64,000 bases of DNA. Origin: Desulfobacter sp. GTDB lineage: Bacteria; Desulfobacterota; Desulfobacteria; Desulfobacterales; Desulfobacteraceae. The stretch spans positions 923,501 through 987,500 of the forward strand of contig CP054838.1 in NCBI GenBank assembly GCA_028768545.1, given 5' to 3'. Below the pieces are notes generated by a model. The model ran no database searches and was not told the origin of the DNA. It worked only from the letters and a program-made list of their open reading frames with translations. Below are positions 45,461 through 55,021 of the stretch, piece after piece. Both the position numbers and the translations under genes were made by a program. Positions within the stretch are counted from its first letter, which is position 1. Every line of letters begins with the position of its first letter.

Positions 45461-47185
45461 CTATTCTAAAAGCCAGGACTCATTGTTGTACAGGGTGAGG
45501 AGCACAGGAAAGAGCAGGGTATTGATCTCTTTTCTGTCGGTTGTCAGCATGCCTTTGCCAAAAATCCTCTGGCGGGAAAAAACCTCTGGTGTGAGAAATC
45601 GGGTCTTAATTTTGAAATTCAGGTTTGAAATCCGCTGTTCAAGCATGGTCTTGTTCACCTTGGGGTGAACGCCCATATACCAGCCCCAGTCTCCGAAAGA
45701 GGGAACGTTTTCATGGTAGGGAATCGTATAAAATCCCGCAGCTTTAAGGGTTCTTCCGATGCACAGATAACTTTGCTTGGCAAGATAGGGGGAGGTGGCC
45801 TGGACCGCCATGATGCCGTTGGCAGAAAGATGTCTTTTGACTTTTGAGTAAAATTCTTTTGAGTAGAGTTTGGTCAGTTCAGGGGTGGAGGGGTCTGGCA
45901 TGTCCACGAGGATCACATCCCAGAATCCTTTGACCCGGCCAAGAAATTTATCCGCGTCAATATTCATCACCCTGACCTCTGCCAGCATCTGGAGGGTCTC
46001 TTTTTGATTCTGCCGTCGGGAATCAGGGCCTTGCTGGTAAATTTGCCTTGCAGGACCGGAAAAGACCCCGGAGGGCGGAGGGAGGGTGACCCGGGCATCT
46101 GAAAAGGCATTCTGGTTTATCCGGGTCAGCAGGGGATGGGTGGCGGCAAGTCGGGTCATGGCCGGGTCCAGATCCACCAGGGTGATTTCTTTGACGGTTT
46201 GGTATTTAAGGACTTCCCGCAGGGCCGCCCCGTCCCCGCCGCCCAGGATCAGCACCCGTTCCGGCGCACGGGCCATGGCCATGGGCGGATGGACCAAAGA
46301 TTCATGGTATCGGGCTTCGTCAATGCTGCACATCTGGAGATTGCCGTTGAGAAAGAGGCGGATTTCATCCAGAGGGGTATAGTGGGTGATGACAATGTGC
46401 TGGTACTGGCTGGTTTTAGAATAAACAATGGGATCATCATACAGGGGTTGTTCATTTTTGATCTGCCAGTCCTGGTTGTTGATATACCCGTAGATCAGGG
46501 CTGCGAAGGTGGCCGCCATGACCAGTGAGAGCACAGGGCTTTTGGCAATGAGTTTTTTTCGGGTAAAATAGGCAAAGGTGGCCAGGGCCAGAAAAAAATT
46601 CATCCCAGCGGTGAGAAAGGCGGCCTGGGTAATGGGAAAAAACCGTAAAAGGATAAACACATAGATCAGGGCCCCTGCCAGGCTGCCGATATAGTCTGCA
46701 GACAGAATATTGCCCAGATTGGTGGACAGCTCTTTTGAAAAGTCATTGTTGATTCTGATGATGACCGGGATTTCAAGACCGATGAGGATGCCGATCACAG
46801 AGACAAAAAAATAGAGGACCAGGCTGTAGTGGCCGGTGAACCCGTAGGAAAGATAGGTGAGGCTGGGCGAGAACCCGCCTGCCAGGGCCAGGGCGATTTC
46901 AATACCGATAAAGGCATGGATGAGTCTTTTTTTGGAGACCTGGGCCTGGATCAAACTGCCGAATCCCATCCAGAACATCATCAGCCCGATGACCATGGCC
47001 CATTGTTCAAAGGCGTTGCCCAGAATCATTGAGGCCAGGCTGGCCTGGATATATTCCAGGATAATGCCGCAGGCCCCGGATGCGAACATGCAGGCGCAGA
47101 GCAGGGCCGAGGCAAAGTTAAAAGAAGACTGCCTTGGGGCGTCTTCTGTGTTAGATGGCAAAGGCAATGATGAGAGCCACGGCAA
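45461..47185 (-). CDS. Membrane-bound spermidine-synthase-like protein
   Basis: 574 aa. Residues 25-235 form about seven membrane helices (LLCACMFASGACGIILEYIQ, LVLYFFVSVIGILIGLEIPV and others). Residues 255-550 are a spermidine-synthase fold: SQYQHIVITHY, DEARYHESLVHPPMA, SAM-type nucleotide motif VLILGGGDGAALREV (315-320), ITLVDLDPAMTRLA, and the acidic VILVDMPDPSTPELTKLYS. The class transfers aminopropyl or related groups; the membrane form is not a normal SpeE and its substrate is unknown. The start is uncertain (TTG 47185 overlaps DUF350 by 35 bp; TTG near 47161 is an alternative). It is the last gene of the TelA operon. Confidence 0.9.
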   Translation of the reverse strand: MPWLSSLPLPSNTEDAPRQSSFNFASALLCACMFASGACGIILEYIQASLASMILGNAFEQWAMVIGLMMFWMGFGSLIQAQVSKKRLIHAFIGIEIALALAGGFSPSLTYLSYGFTGHYSLVLYFFVSVIGILIGLEIPVIIRINNDFSKELSTNLGNILSADYIGSLAGALIYVFILLRFFPITQAAFLTAGMNFFLALATFAYFTRKKLIAKSPVLSLVMAATFAALIYGYINNQDWQIKNEQPLYDDPIVYSKTSQYQHIVITHYTPLDEIRLFLNGNLQMCSIDEARYHESLVHPPMAMARAPERVLILGGGDGAALREVLKYQTVKEITLVDLDPAMTRLAATHPLLTRINQNAFSDARVTLPPPSGVFSGPARQIYQQGPDSRRQNQKETLQMLAEVRVMNIDADKFLGRVKGFWDVILVDMPDPSTPELTKLYSKEFYSKVKRHLSANGIMAVQATSPYLAKQSYLCIGRTLKAAGFYTIPYHENVPSFGDWGWYMGVHPKVNKTMLEQRISNLNFKIKTRFLTPEVFSRQRIFGKGMLTTDRKEINTLLFPVLLTLYNNESWLLE

Positions 47186-48041
47186 TGACGGCGCTGTCTA
47201 CAACGACCAGGGCGGCCACGTTCTGGTCTTCCTTGATTTCAGTTGCCAGGTTGGTGGTGGGCAAAAGCAGACGGTCCACAAGGGTTCTGAATCCCAAAAG
47301 CAGGACAATGCCGAACAGGGTGTAAATGGCAAACCCTGCAAGATCGGTCATCCAGCCGGTAAAGGGGCCTGACAGGCTGGACATGAGGATAATGCCCAGG
47401 GCAATGAGAATGCCGGCCAGGCTGATGCCTGCTGCCAGATTGTTCTTTTTAATCTCTTCTCTGACATTATACGGGGTGATCAGTTCATAGACAAATCCGA
47501 AAAACAAGAGGACCATCTGTCCTAAGATAAAAAAGAGGACCGCGGAAAAAAGGGACTGGAAAAAACTGCCCCCCCCGCCGGAAAGGCTGCCGTTGAGAAT
47601 AAATCCCGTGGCAATGTACATGCCTGCTTCAACCATGCCCAAAGCAGTATTGCCGGTTACCGTCCTGCCGTCGGCCAGGGTAAATTCTTTGATGCATTCC
47701 TTGTCATTTTCCAGATGGCCCATCATGATAAAATCGTTGAGAAACCGTGCGGAAAATAAGAACCCTGTGATGATCAGCCCGTCCACCATGAGCTGGATAA
47801 GATCTGTCCAAAAGCCAGATGATGATCCTGACAATGCCCCTGCCATGGCAATGGCAATTCCGAGGTAAAGCCCGGCCCTTCGAAGGCCCACGGCCACATT
47901 GCCGTCGTCAATATGGCGGTCGTCGTCAAAGTCCCGGGTCCGCCAGTCATCCAGCCGCTTGGCCAGAAAAATAAAGAAAATACCGACCAGGGCAAAGGAA
48001 AATCCCTGGACCAGGCCTAAAAGAATTGCAGTGATATTCAT
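47151..48041 (-). CDS. DUF350 (YjfL-like) membrane protein, duplicated domain
   Basis: 296 aa with two DUF350 repeats of about 140 residues: the first from NVAVGLRRAGLYLGIAIAMA, the second from AAGISLAGILIALGIILMSS. An intervening segment contains TALGMVEAGMYIATGFIL. Eight or nine membrane helices. DUF350 proteins co-occur with PspA/YjfJ, TelA, DUF4178 and spermidine-synthase-like proteins in many phyla, pointing to membrane stress; the molecular role is unknown. CAAGGAG precedes ATG 48041. Confidence 0.92.
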   Translation of the reverse strand: MNITAILLGLVQGFSFALVGIFFIFLAKRLDDWRTRDFDDDRHIDDGNVAVGLRRAGLYLGIAIAMAGALSGSSSGFWTDLIQLMVDGLIITGFLFSARFLNDFIMMGHLENDKECIKEFTLADGRTVTGNTALGMVEAGMYIATGFILNGSLSGGGGSFFQSLFSAVLFFILGQMVLLFFGFVYELITPYNVREEIKKNNLAAGISLAGILIALGIILMSSLSGPFTGWMTDLAGFAIYTLFGIVLLLGFRTLVDRLLLPTTNLATEIKEDQNVAALVVVDSAVIAVALIIAFAI

Positions 48042-48123
48042 TCTAACTCTCCTTGGAATTTATTCGTCTCTGAGCCCTTGTTTTTCTGTGCAAAGAAAAA
48101 CACCTCTGGTTGGGGGCGATCCA

Positions 48124-49763
48124 TTATTTACCTTTTGCCTTGGGGCCGCCGCCCCTTATCGATGCGCTGCCGCCCCGGACCGAGGCCGGCCTTGATTTGA
48201 ACCCCCCTGTTTTGGCAAAGGTGGTGTTCTGGTATCGTGGGGACTGCTTGACTTTACTTCCCCGGGTGCCATAGGTGTAGGCACCGGTCTGGGTCCTGCC
48301 GTAGTAGGGCTTTTGATGCCTGTATCTGGTATGCCACCTATTCCATGATCCATAGGAATAATAGGAGGGGGGGAAAAGAAAAGGCTGGAGAAAAAGGCAT
48401 ACCGTCCGTACCAGGACCAGAAGCTTTCCCCTTTTTCATCCTTTTTCCATTCCCCGTATTGGGGATTGCCCACATAGGCCATCCCGGGCGGGGCTGCCTG
48501 GGGATCGGGTTCAAACTCACCGTAGGGCTTGGACAATATGGCCATGCCCAGGTTGTCCAGGTTTTTTTCATAAAAGGAGGGGTTTACCTTGACCCAGCCG
48601 GTTTCACTGGTCTCTCCATTTTCTTCTTTTATATATTTATGAAAATAGGTCTCTTTTGTGGCTTCCACCCAAAAGGAGGCGGCATTATGGCTCCGATCGG
48701 GCCAGTTTTCCGTTGGGTTGATGTTCAGGGTTGCCCAGGCAGGACCGATGTTGTTTTTTAGACTCATCCCCCTGAATCCAGGGGTGATTTCGGCCAGGGT
48801 CTCCAAATCCGACTCACCAACGCTCTGGTAGACGGCCGGGGTCACCTGCCGGTTAAAAGAGACAAATCCAGGGTTGTAATAGTCGGATCTTTCATTCCAG
48901 GATTCCCTTTTTATGGTCAGCTGATAGTTGACCTTCATATCCTGAAGTACCTTGGTATAGCTCTGGTAGAGAAGGGCCAGCTGTTTTTCCAGGTTGGGTT
49001 TTTTGGTTGTCAGGGTTTTTAGGTCCTGTTCAATGGCGTCGGCAGCCGTAATAAAGGCGCCATAGTCTGTCTGGCCAGCACCCAAATGGATGTTGTACTC
49101 TTTTTCAACCACCTTTAAATGGTCCCGGGTCTCTTTGGCCATTTTTGCAAAAAGGGCTGTCCTTGAATCAATTTCAGAGACTGCATCTGGAAATTTTTCT
49201 CTGGCCTCTGACACAGGACCTTGTTCAAGGGCCTGGATGGAGGACAAAATTTTCTGGCCCGACCTGGCGGCAAGGTCATGAACAGATTGGGGCTGATTCA
49301 TTGCCGCGCGTATCCTGTCCATTCGGGCAAAGGGAGCTTGGGCTGTTTTCCGGGCCTCCTGAACCACCTCTTTGATCTGGAGCATCTTTACCCGGGCCAG
49401 GCCTGAATCCTCCGGGCTGTTTTTTTTGATAACAGGGGCAAGTTCATTCTCATACAGTCCCTGGGCCCTGGACAAAACAGCCTTTGCATCGTCAAAATAC
49501 GTTGTCCAGTTTTCTTTTTGGGCATAGGGAGCCATGGGTTTAAACGGGGCAGAGGCGGCAAGGCCCTGGTATTTTGATTGTTGGTTCTGGATGTGGGTCT
49601 GGGCCGTCTTAAGCTCCCGGGCCAGGTTTTTTGCATCATCCCTGACGGCCTCTGGCAGGCCTTGGCCGCATCCGGCAATGCTTAAAAACATAAGTCCCAT
49701 GAACAACAGGGCCATGGGCAGGATACCTGGAATCCGGCTGTTATTGGTCTTGTCCGTTTTCAT
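48124..49763 (-). CDS. Long periplasmic lipoprotein of the DUF350/TelA operon (3' frameshift)
   Basis: ATG 49763 is chosen because AAGGAG lies 8 bases upstream. The signal peptide ends at a lipobox, FLSIAGCGQ. The body has long helices (DAKNLARELKTAQTHIQNQQ, KTLTTKKPNLEKQLALLYQS) and a compact region with WATLNINPTENWPDRSHNA. The uncorrected frame ends at 48156 with unlikely composition. Adding one base to the G7 run at 48367-48373 gives an Arg/Gly/Tyr-rich tail (WNRWHTRYRHQKPYYGR ... ASVRGGSASIRGGGPKAKG) to TAA at 48124, the typical ending of such proteins. Function unknown; probably an envelope partner of DUF350. Confidence 0.75.
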
Positions 49764-50397
49764 CCCCGGCAACTCCTTTAGTCATAATGGTGATTTCTTC
49801 AGGGACAATGGGTTTGGAAATATAGATTTTGTACTCGTCCTTTGCTGATCCTTTCCACTCTTCAATGGTGATGGACAGAGTGCCGGAATCATTTTCAAAC
49901 TCATACATATAGACCTGTTCTTGTTTGTTGTCCCGTTGATAAACCGCTGCCCAGTCATCCTCATAAAAGAATTTTTCTCCGGCATAAACAATAGTGTCTT
50001 CATCCTCAACGATCTGGTCAAGGTCATCCTCATCAATGGCTTGTCCTTCTTCATCTGCAAGCCGTTTGAATTTGGTCTGATTCAGGGTGATGGAGACGGA
50101 CAATTCGTCATCGTACTCCCATTCAAAATGCCCGGTATGACCGTTTTCCAGGCAAAGGCAGGTCAGCTCGGTCATGGAATAGTCCTGGGGCGTTGCAAAA
50201 TCCTCTGAGGTCTCCTGGTAGATAGTTTTTTCCTTGATATAATAGGTATCCCCAAAACAGTTAAAAAAATCTCCCTTCTGAGCATCCATGATGGTCAGTT
50301 CAGACGCTTCCTGCTGCGAGACCAGCCGTTCCGGACTCAGGGTCCGGATGAGTGAGAACCGTTGGTCAAAGGATTTTGTATCGATAATGCTTAGCAT
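49741..50397 (-). CDS. DUF4178/YjfK-like protein
   Basis: 218-aa soluble acidic protein. An N-terminal segment KGDFFNCFGDTYYIKEKTIY resembles the DUF4178 start. Then come TGHFEWEYDDELSVSITLN, the acidic stretch DEDDLDQIVEDED, and a second module VYMYEFENDSGTLSITIEEW ending in ISKPIVPEEITIM. Family assignment rests on texture and on position between DUF350 and TelA genes, where DUF4178 or YjfK (DUF2491) normally sit. GAGAGGGG precedes ATG 50397. The stop overlaps the lipoprotein start region. Confidence 0.6.
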   Translation of the reverse strand: MLSIIDTKSFDQRFSLIRTLSPERLVSQQEASELTIMDAQKGDFFNCFGDTYYIKEKTIYQETSEDFATPQDYSMTELTCLCLENGHTGHFEWEYDDELSVSITLNQTKFKRLADEEGQAIDEDDLDQIVEDEDTIVYAGEKFFYEDDWAAVYQRDNKQEQVYMYEFENDSGTLSITIEEWKGSAKDEYKIYISKPIVPEEITIMTKGVAGDENGQDQ

Positions 50398-50492
50398 ATC
50401 CCCTCTCTGATTTTATGATTGAACCTAAAATATCCTGCCTGGCCAAAGGCGCTTTGGCTTTCAGCCAGGGATTTAAGGCGCTTTGAGGTCTG

Positions 50493-51722
50493 TTAATCCT
50501 GGCGCCTGGAGGTCAGGGCATCGGTCCTGGCCCTGAATCGTTCATTCATTTCTCCCAGTGCATTTGAACTTTGGGAGGCAATGGAGATGGTCTCTTTGGA
50601 AATCAGGGCATAGGTTTCAAACGCCTGTTCATAGGAGTTGCATGCCTCTTCCAATGCCTGGATATTCACGGTCATACTCTGGCTCATCTTGGCCCCTTTG
50701 ATTGCGGCATCTCCAATGACCTTTGCCGTATCTTTCATGGTTTCCGCGGCCGCCTGCTGAACCATGTCCAGGTGTTTGAGGGTTTCCATCTGCTGTTCGG
50801 CCGCCACCCTTACGGCCAGAGCATTTTTTACAGCCGTTGACAGGATCATGTCGGTTCTTTGCACCAGGCGCTGGACCAGGTGGGAGTTTCTCACCATCAT
50901 TTCACCGCCGAACCGGGTCTGGAGATTGGAGTTGTCAATGGTCTGGAGATCCACAACTGCCATGGCCAGGTCCGAGGTCAGGGTGGTCAGGGCCTCTTTG
51001 ATTCTGGGATCATCAACGGTTTTGGTATGGGCAACCAGTTTCTCCCAGATGATCTGTCCGAGAAAGATCTGCTCCTGGAGTTTGGGCTGGATGGACTTGA
51101 GGGCATCACATATCTGGGAAAGCTCGGCTGCATCAAAGGCCACCTGGTCCGCCTCGTTGCGCAGGTGGTTTCTTATCCCGTCAATGGTGGAATTGACGGT
51201 TTCCCGCCGTTCGGCAATGATGCTCAAGATTTCATCACCCTTGGGCAGCCGGTTCACGGTCCTTGTAAACAGGCCCATCATTTTTTTGGGCAGGGGCATC
51301 TGTGTTTTTGCCACGGTTGTGGGGTTGACCTTGTCCAGCTCTGTTTTGATGGCCAAGATGTTTTTTCCCACAGGGGAACTGTCGTTGGAGGCCACATTTT
51401 TCAGGACAGAGCCCATTTTGCGGTCATAAAGGGAGACCTGGGTCTGGGTCTCCTCCATGATTTCCCGGCCCAGGGAGAATACAAAATTTCCCAGCTGCCA
51501 GTCCGAGGGCTCTGCCTTGACTTGTTCAAGAAAATCCTGGGCCTGTGCCTCAAGGGCCTGGACATCTTCAACCGCCAGGTGTTTGGGCTGGACCGGTATG
51601 AGTTCATTGGGGGCCTGAACCGGGGTCAGGGCCCCCTGGCCGCCGGCTTCGGCTACCTCTGCGAGTACCGGGGCTTTGGCCTGCTGGCCGACCTTGGCAA
51701 GTTCCTGGGACAGACTGCTCAT
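50493..51722 (-). CDS. TelA-family toxic-anion resistance protein
   Basis: 409 aa, almost wholly helical, with TelA/KlaA family features: long heptad regions, IAERRETVNSTIDGIRNHLR, NSHLVQRLVQRTDMILSTAV, and ending FRARTDALTSRRQD. Family members were found with tellurite resistance and are now linked to general membrane or metal stress (family knowledge). It is cytoplasmic and may bind the membrane through its coil. AGGAGG precedes ATG 51722. It lies 11 bp after the partner gene at 51734-52258. Confidence 0.88.
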   Translation of the reverse strand: MSSLSQELAKVGQQAKAPVLAEVAEAGGQGALTPVQAPNELIPVQPKHLAVEDVQALEAQAQDFLEQVKAEPSDWQLGNFVFSLGREIMEETQTQVSLYDRKMGSVLKNVASNDSSPVGKNILAIKTELDKVNPTTVAKTQMPLPKKMMGLFTRTVNRLPKGDEILSIIAERRETVNSTIDGIRNHLRNEADQVAFDAAELSQICDALKSIQPKLQEQIFLGQIIWEKLVAHTKTVDDPRIKEALTTLTSDLAMAVVDLQTIDNSNLQTRFGGEMMVRNSHLVQRLVQRTDMILSTAVKNALAVRVAAEQQMETLKHLDMVQQAAAETMKDTAKVIGDAAIKGAKMSQSMTVNIQALEEACNSYEQAFETYALISKETISIASQSSNALGEMNERFRARTDALTSRRQD

Positions 51723-51733
51723 GGGTTCCTCCT

Positions 51734-52258
51734 TTATGAAAATTTGCCCTCAAGAAAATGGGCCATGGTTTTAAATTCAGCGGTTTCATTTTTTTCCACA
51801 ATTTCCCTGGAACGGTGGCAGACATCGTGAAGGTTCTGGATGGCCAGTTCAAATACGGTCATTTGCGTCTTGCGGCTTTCCAGGGACAGGTCTAAAAATT
51901 CTTTAACGGTTTTATTTAAATGGGTTTTGCCTATTTTTTTCAATTCATAGGTCAGGGTCTCCCCGGGGTAACGCTCCATCATGGCAGGAATGACCGCCTT
52001 GAGATCATCAATGATCTGTTCAATGTGTAAAACCATGGACGTTGTAACCTCCCTGTCCTTGCGTATTATGAGGTTGAGCTTGAGCAGGGTTTCTAAAATT
52101 TCTTTAAATTCATCTTCTTTAGATTTTTCCTGGGCTTTTGGAGGTGCCTGCACAGGGTTTTCCTTGGCCTTGAATCCGGCTTGCCGCAGATGATTCATGA
52201 GCAGGCCGAATCCGATTACCGACACAAGAAAAAGAGTGACAATGATGATGGTGGTCAT
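51734..52258 (-). CDS. TelA-associated membrane-anchored coiled-coil protein
   Basis: 174 aa from ATG 52258 (AAAGGA 7 bases upstream; the frame extends 37 codons further without a site). One N-terminal helix (IIIVTLFLVSVIGFGLLM) is followed by an Ala/Pro/Lys linker and helices (DEFKEILETLLKLNLIIRKD, FLDLSLESRKTQMTVFELAI). It is the promoter-proximal gene of the TelA operon and directly precedes telA, so it is probably the membrane docking partner. No named family recognised. Confidence 0.75.
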   Translation of the reverse strand: MTTIIIVTLFLVSVIGFGLLMNHLRQAGFKAKENPVQAPPKAQEKSKEDEFKEILETLLKLNLIIRKDREVTTSMVLHIEQIIDDLKAVIPAMMERYPGETLTYELKKIGKTHLNKTVKEFLDLSLESRKTQMTVFELAIQNLHDVCHRSREIVEKNETAEFKTMAHFLEGKFS

Positions 52259-52364
52259 GGGCGCATCCTTTGGGTTGAAACTTAGGTTAATATTGACCAA
52301 AAATAATGTTAAGAAGAATAATGCAGGGGATTCTCCTTTACAAGGGCAAGCCTTGTTAATTTTA

Positions 52365-52398
52365 TTCATACATATACAATAAATTGTATATGTATGAA
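52365..52398. promoter_or_regulatory. 34-bp palindrome between the TelA operon and a lipoprotein gene
   Basis: Perfect 16-bp arms: TTCATACATATACAAT at 52365-52380 and its exact complement at 52383-52398, separated by AA. It lies 107 bp upstream of the TelA-operon start and 114 bp upstream of the divergent glycine-zipper gene. A further half-site-like TTCATATAC lies at about 52453. It is most likely an operator for a dimeric regulator; a bidirectional terminator is excluded by its place between divergent starts. Confidence 0.65.
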
Positions 52399-52511
52399 GT
52401 ATGGGCGGGTTTGTCTATTTCCCTGACTTGACTTTGGGTGCTTAATGTTTACTTCATATACCACCTGCAGCATGCATAAAAAGAATAATAAAATAATTTA
52501 GGGGAAAAAAT

Positions 52512-52985
52512 ATGGGTAAAACAGGATGTATTATCAGGGTGGTTTTGTCTATACTTGCGCTTGTCATTCTGGGTACCGGATGCGGGCCCAGCAAATCATC
52601 CAATGTCTATACCAGTGACCAGGCCCAAAGGGCGCACACCGTGGAGGCCGGCACGGTGGAATCCATCAAGGCGGTGACCATTGAGCCGGGCAAGGCGCCC
52701 GGGGCAGGAACGGTGATCGGCGGCGTTGCCGGCGGTGTGCTCGGATCCACCATTGGCAGCGGGAGCGGAAGAACCGTGGCCACTGTGGCAGGAGCCCTTG
52801 CAGGGGCCGCGGGCGGGGCTGCAGCCCAGAAGAAAATGGGCACAACCCAGGGCCTTGAAATTGTGGTGACCCAGGACAACGGCCGGAAAATTGTTGTGGT
52901 TCAGAAGGCTGATGTTCAATTTGCACCGGGGGACCGGGTCAGGGTGCTGACCTCCCCGGACGGTACTACCCGGATTTCAAAATAA
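52512..52985 (+). CDS. Glycine-zipper outer-membrane lipoprotein (SlyB/PagP-associated type)
   Basis: 157 aa. Lipoprotein signal with lipobox ILGTGC (Cys about 24). A glycine zipper 2TM segment follows (GTVIGGVAGGVLGSTIGSGS, then VAGALAGAAGGAAAQKK), then a small beta domain (GLEIVVTQDNGRKIVVVQ, GDRVRVLTSPDGTTRI). SlyB-like proteins stabilise the outer membrane under divalent-cation stress (family knowledge). It is transcribed divergently from the TelA operon across the 34-bp palindrome, so co-regulation is possible. Confidence 0.9.
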   Translation: MGKTGCIIRVVLSILALVILGTGCGPSKSSNVYTSDQAQRAHTVEAGTVESIKAVTIEPGKAPGAGTVIGGVAGGVLGSTIGSGSGRTVATVAGALAGAAGGAAAQKKMGTTQGLEIVVTQDNGRKIVVVQKADVQFAPGDRVRVLTSPDGTTRISK

Positions 52986-53173
52986 GGATCATCAAGGCGG
53001 ATCTTTATCATTTGCTTTTGCAAAATGGGTTATGATCCGGAGCGCAGTACAATTGTCTTATCTTTCTTGGCGGTTTTTTCCAAGGCAGATGATCAGTGAT
53101 TTAAACGATTTATATAAACTTAGAAAAATGAAAACAGGGAATTTATCATCGCATAGGTATACCCCAGGAGATT

Positions 53174-55021
53174 ATGAAAAAAAACAGCGCAAAAAATGAA
53201 AAATTAAGAAATGTTGCCATCATTGCCCATGTTGACCATGGGAAAACAACCCTAGTGGATGCCATGTTCAAGCAGAGCGGGCTTTTTAGAGAGGGCCAGC
53301 AGGTGGATGACAGACTCATGGACTCCATGGATCTGGAGCGGGAACGGGGAATCACCATTTCCGCTAAAAACTGTTCTGTGACCTGCAAGGGGGTGAAGAT
53401 CAATATTATTGATACCCCGGGCCATGCTGATTTCGGCGGTGAGGTGGAACGTGCCCTGTCCATGGCAGACTCGGCCATCCTTTTGGTGGATGCCTCTGAA
53501 GGGCCTCTGCCCCAGACCCGGTTTGTATTGAAAAAAACCTTTGAAGCCAACCTGCCCGTGCTGGTGATCATCAACAAGATCGACAGAAAAGATGCACGGA
53601 CCGACGAGGTTCTGGACATGGTCTATGATTTGTTTATTGACCTGGACGCCACGGAAGAACAGCTGGATTTTACCTATCTGTATGCCATTGGCCGGGACGG
53701 GATTGTAAAGCGGGAGCTGGAAGATGAGGTGGACAACCTCAAGGTGCTCTTTGATATCATCCTTGATGAAATGCCGGCCCCTTCCTATGATCCTGATGCC
53801 CCGTTTCAGATGCTGGTATCGGATCTGGGGTATTCGGATTATCTGGGGCGGCTTGCCATCGGCAAGGTGTTTAACGGGTCCGCCGCCTCCAATGCCAGCC
53901 TGGTCTGTATTGATGAGTCTGACAAACAAAATGCCCTAAAGGTCTCCAAACTCCAGTCCTATGACGGGATGACCCTTGGTCCGGTGGACCAGGCAGATAC
54001 AGGGGATATTGTTGTTCTGTCCGGGATCGAGGATGTCAAGATCGGGGACACCATCTGCACCCGGGAAGCGCCTCTGGCCCTGCCCAGGATCACCGTGGAC
54101 GAGCCCACGGTATTCATGCGCTTTTCCATCAACACCTCTCCTTTTGCCGGAAGAGAGGGCAAATATGTCCAGTCCAGAAAGATCAGGGAACGGCTGCTCA
54201 AAGAGACCCTGCTCAACGTGGCCATAGAGGTGGAGGAAAGCAGTGAAGATGATTCCTTTGTGGTCAAGGGCCGGGGCGAACTCCAGCTGGCCATTCTCAT
54301 CGAGACCATGCGGCGTGAAAATTTTGAAATTTGTGTGGGCCGTCCCCGGGTGATATACAAGGAAGAAGACGGCCAGGTTTTAGAACCCATTGAACATTTG
54401 TTCGTGGACTGTGACGAGGATTTCATGGGGGTGGTCACTGAGAAATTGTCCATCCGCAAGGGAAAGATGCTCAATCTGGTCAACAACGGCAAGGGCCGTG
54501 TCCGGGTGGAATTTTCAATTCCTTCCAGGTCTTTGATCGGGTACAGGGATGAATTCATGACCGACACAAGGGGAACAGGAATTTTGAACTCCTATCTGTC
54601 CGGGTATGAACCCCACAGGGGAGAATTCCCGGTGCGGTACACCGGATCCATTGTCTGCGACCGCCAGGGAAAGGCCGTGCCCTATGCCCTGTTTAACCTG
54701 GAACCTCGGGGCCAGTTGTTTATTGCCCCTGGAACCCCGGTTTACGAAGGCATGGTGGTGGGCGAGCACAACCGCCATTCTGATATTGATGTCAACCCCT
54801 GCAAAGAAAAGAAACTGACCAATATGAGGGCGTCGGGCAAAGATGATGCGACCACCTGCTCCCCTGTCAAGCCCATGACCCTGGAACAGGCCATCCATTT
54901 TATCCGGGATGATGAGATGGTGGAAGTTACCCCAGAGTCCATCCGTATCCGGAAAACAGAACTCAATGCGGGAAAACGTCACATTCTCTGGGGAAAACAA
55001 AAGAAAAAAGAGCAAAAATAG
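53174..55021 (+). CDS. typA: Ribosome-associated GTPase TypA/BipA
   Basis: 615-aa translational GTPase that assists 50S assembly and stress adaptation. G1 AHVDHGKTT, G2/switch I ERERGITISAKN, G3 DTPGHADFGGEVER, G4 NKIDRKDA, G5 around YLYAIGRDGI. TypA-specific C-terminal domains are present (RGELQLAILIETMRREN, GTPVYEGMVVGEHNRHSDID, TNMRASGKDDATTCSP). Full length. AGGAG precedes ATG 53174; a terminator follows at 55082. Confidence 0.97.
   Translation: MKKNSAKNEKLRNVAIIAHVDHGKTTLVDAMFKQSGLFREGQQVDDRLMDSMDLERERGITISAKNCSVTCKGVKINIIDTPGHADFGGEVERALSMADSAILLVDASEGPLPQTRFVLKKTFEANLPVLVIINKIDRKDARTDEVLDMVYDLFIDLDATEEQLDFTYLYAIGRDGIVKRELEDEVDNLKVLFDIILDEMPAPSYDPDAPFQMLVSDLGYSDYLGRLAIGKVFNGSAASNASLVCIDESDKQNALKVSKLQSYDGMTLGPVDQADTGDIVVLSGIEDVKIGDTICTREAPLALPRITVDEPTVFMRFSINTSPFAGREGKYVQSRKIRERLLKETLLNVAIEVEESSEDDSFVVKGRGELQLAILIETMRRENFEICVGRPRVIYKEEDGQVLEPIEHLFVDCDEDFMGVVTEKLSIRKGKMLNLVNNGKGRVRVEFSIPSRSLIGYRDEFMTDTRGTGILNSYLSGYEPHRGEFPVRYTGSIVCDRQGKAVPYALFNLEPRGQLFIAPGTPVYEGMVVGEHNRHSDIDVNPCKEKKLTNMRASGKDDATTCSPVKPMTLEQAIHFIRDDEMVEVTPESIRIRKTELNAGKRHILWGKQKKKEQK

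Noticed and set aside
50859..51830. 323-codon plus-strand open frame opposite telA
   Set aside because: Codon-shadow of the helical telA gene; Gly/Phe/His-rich texture and no ribosome site.
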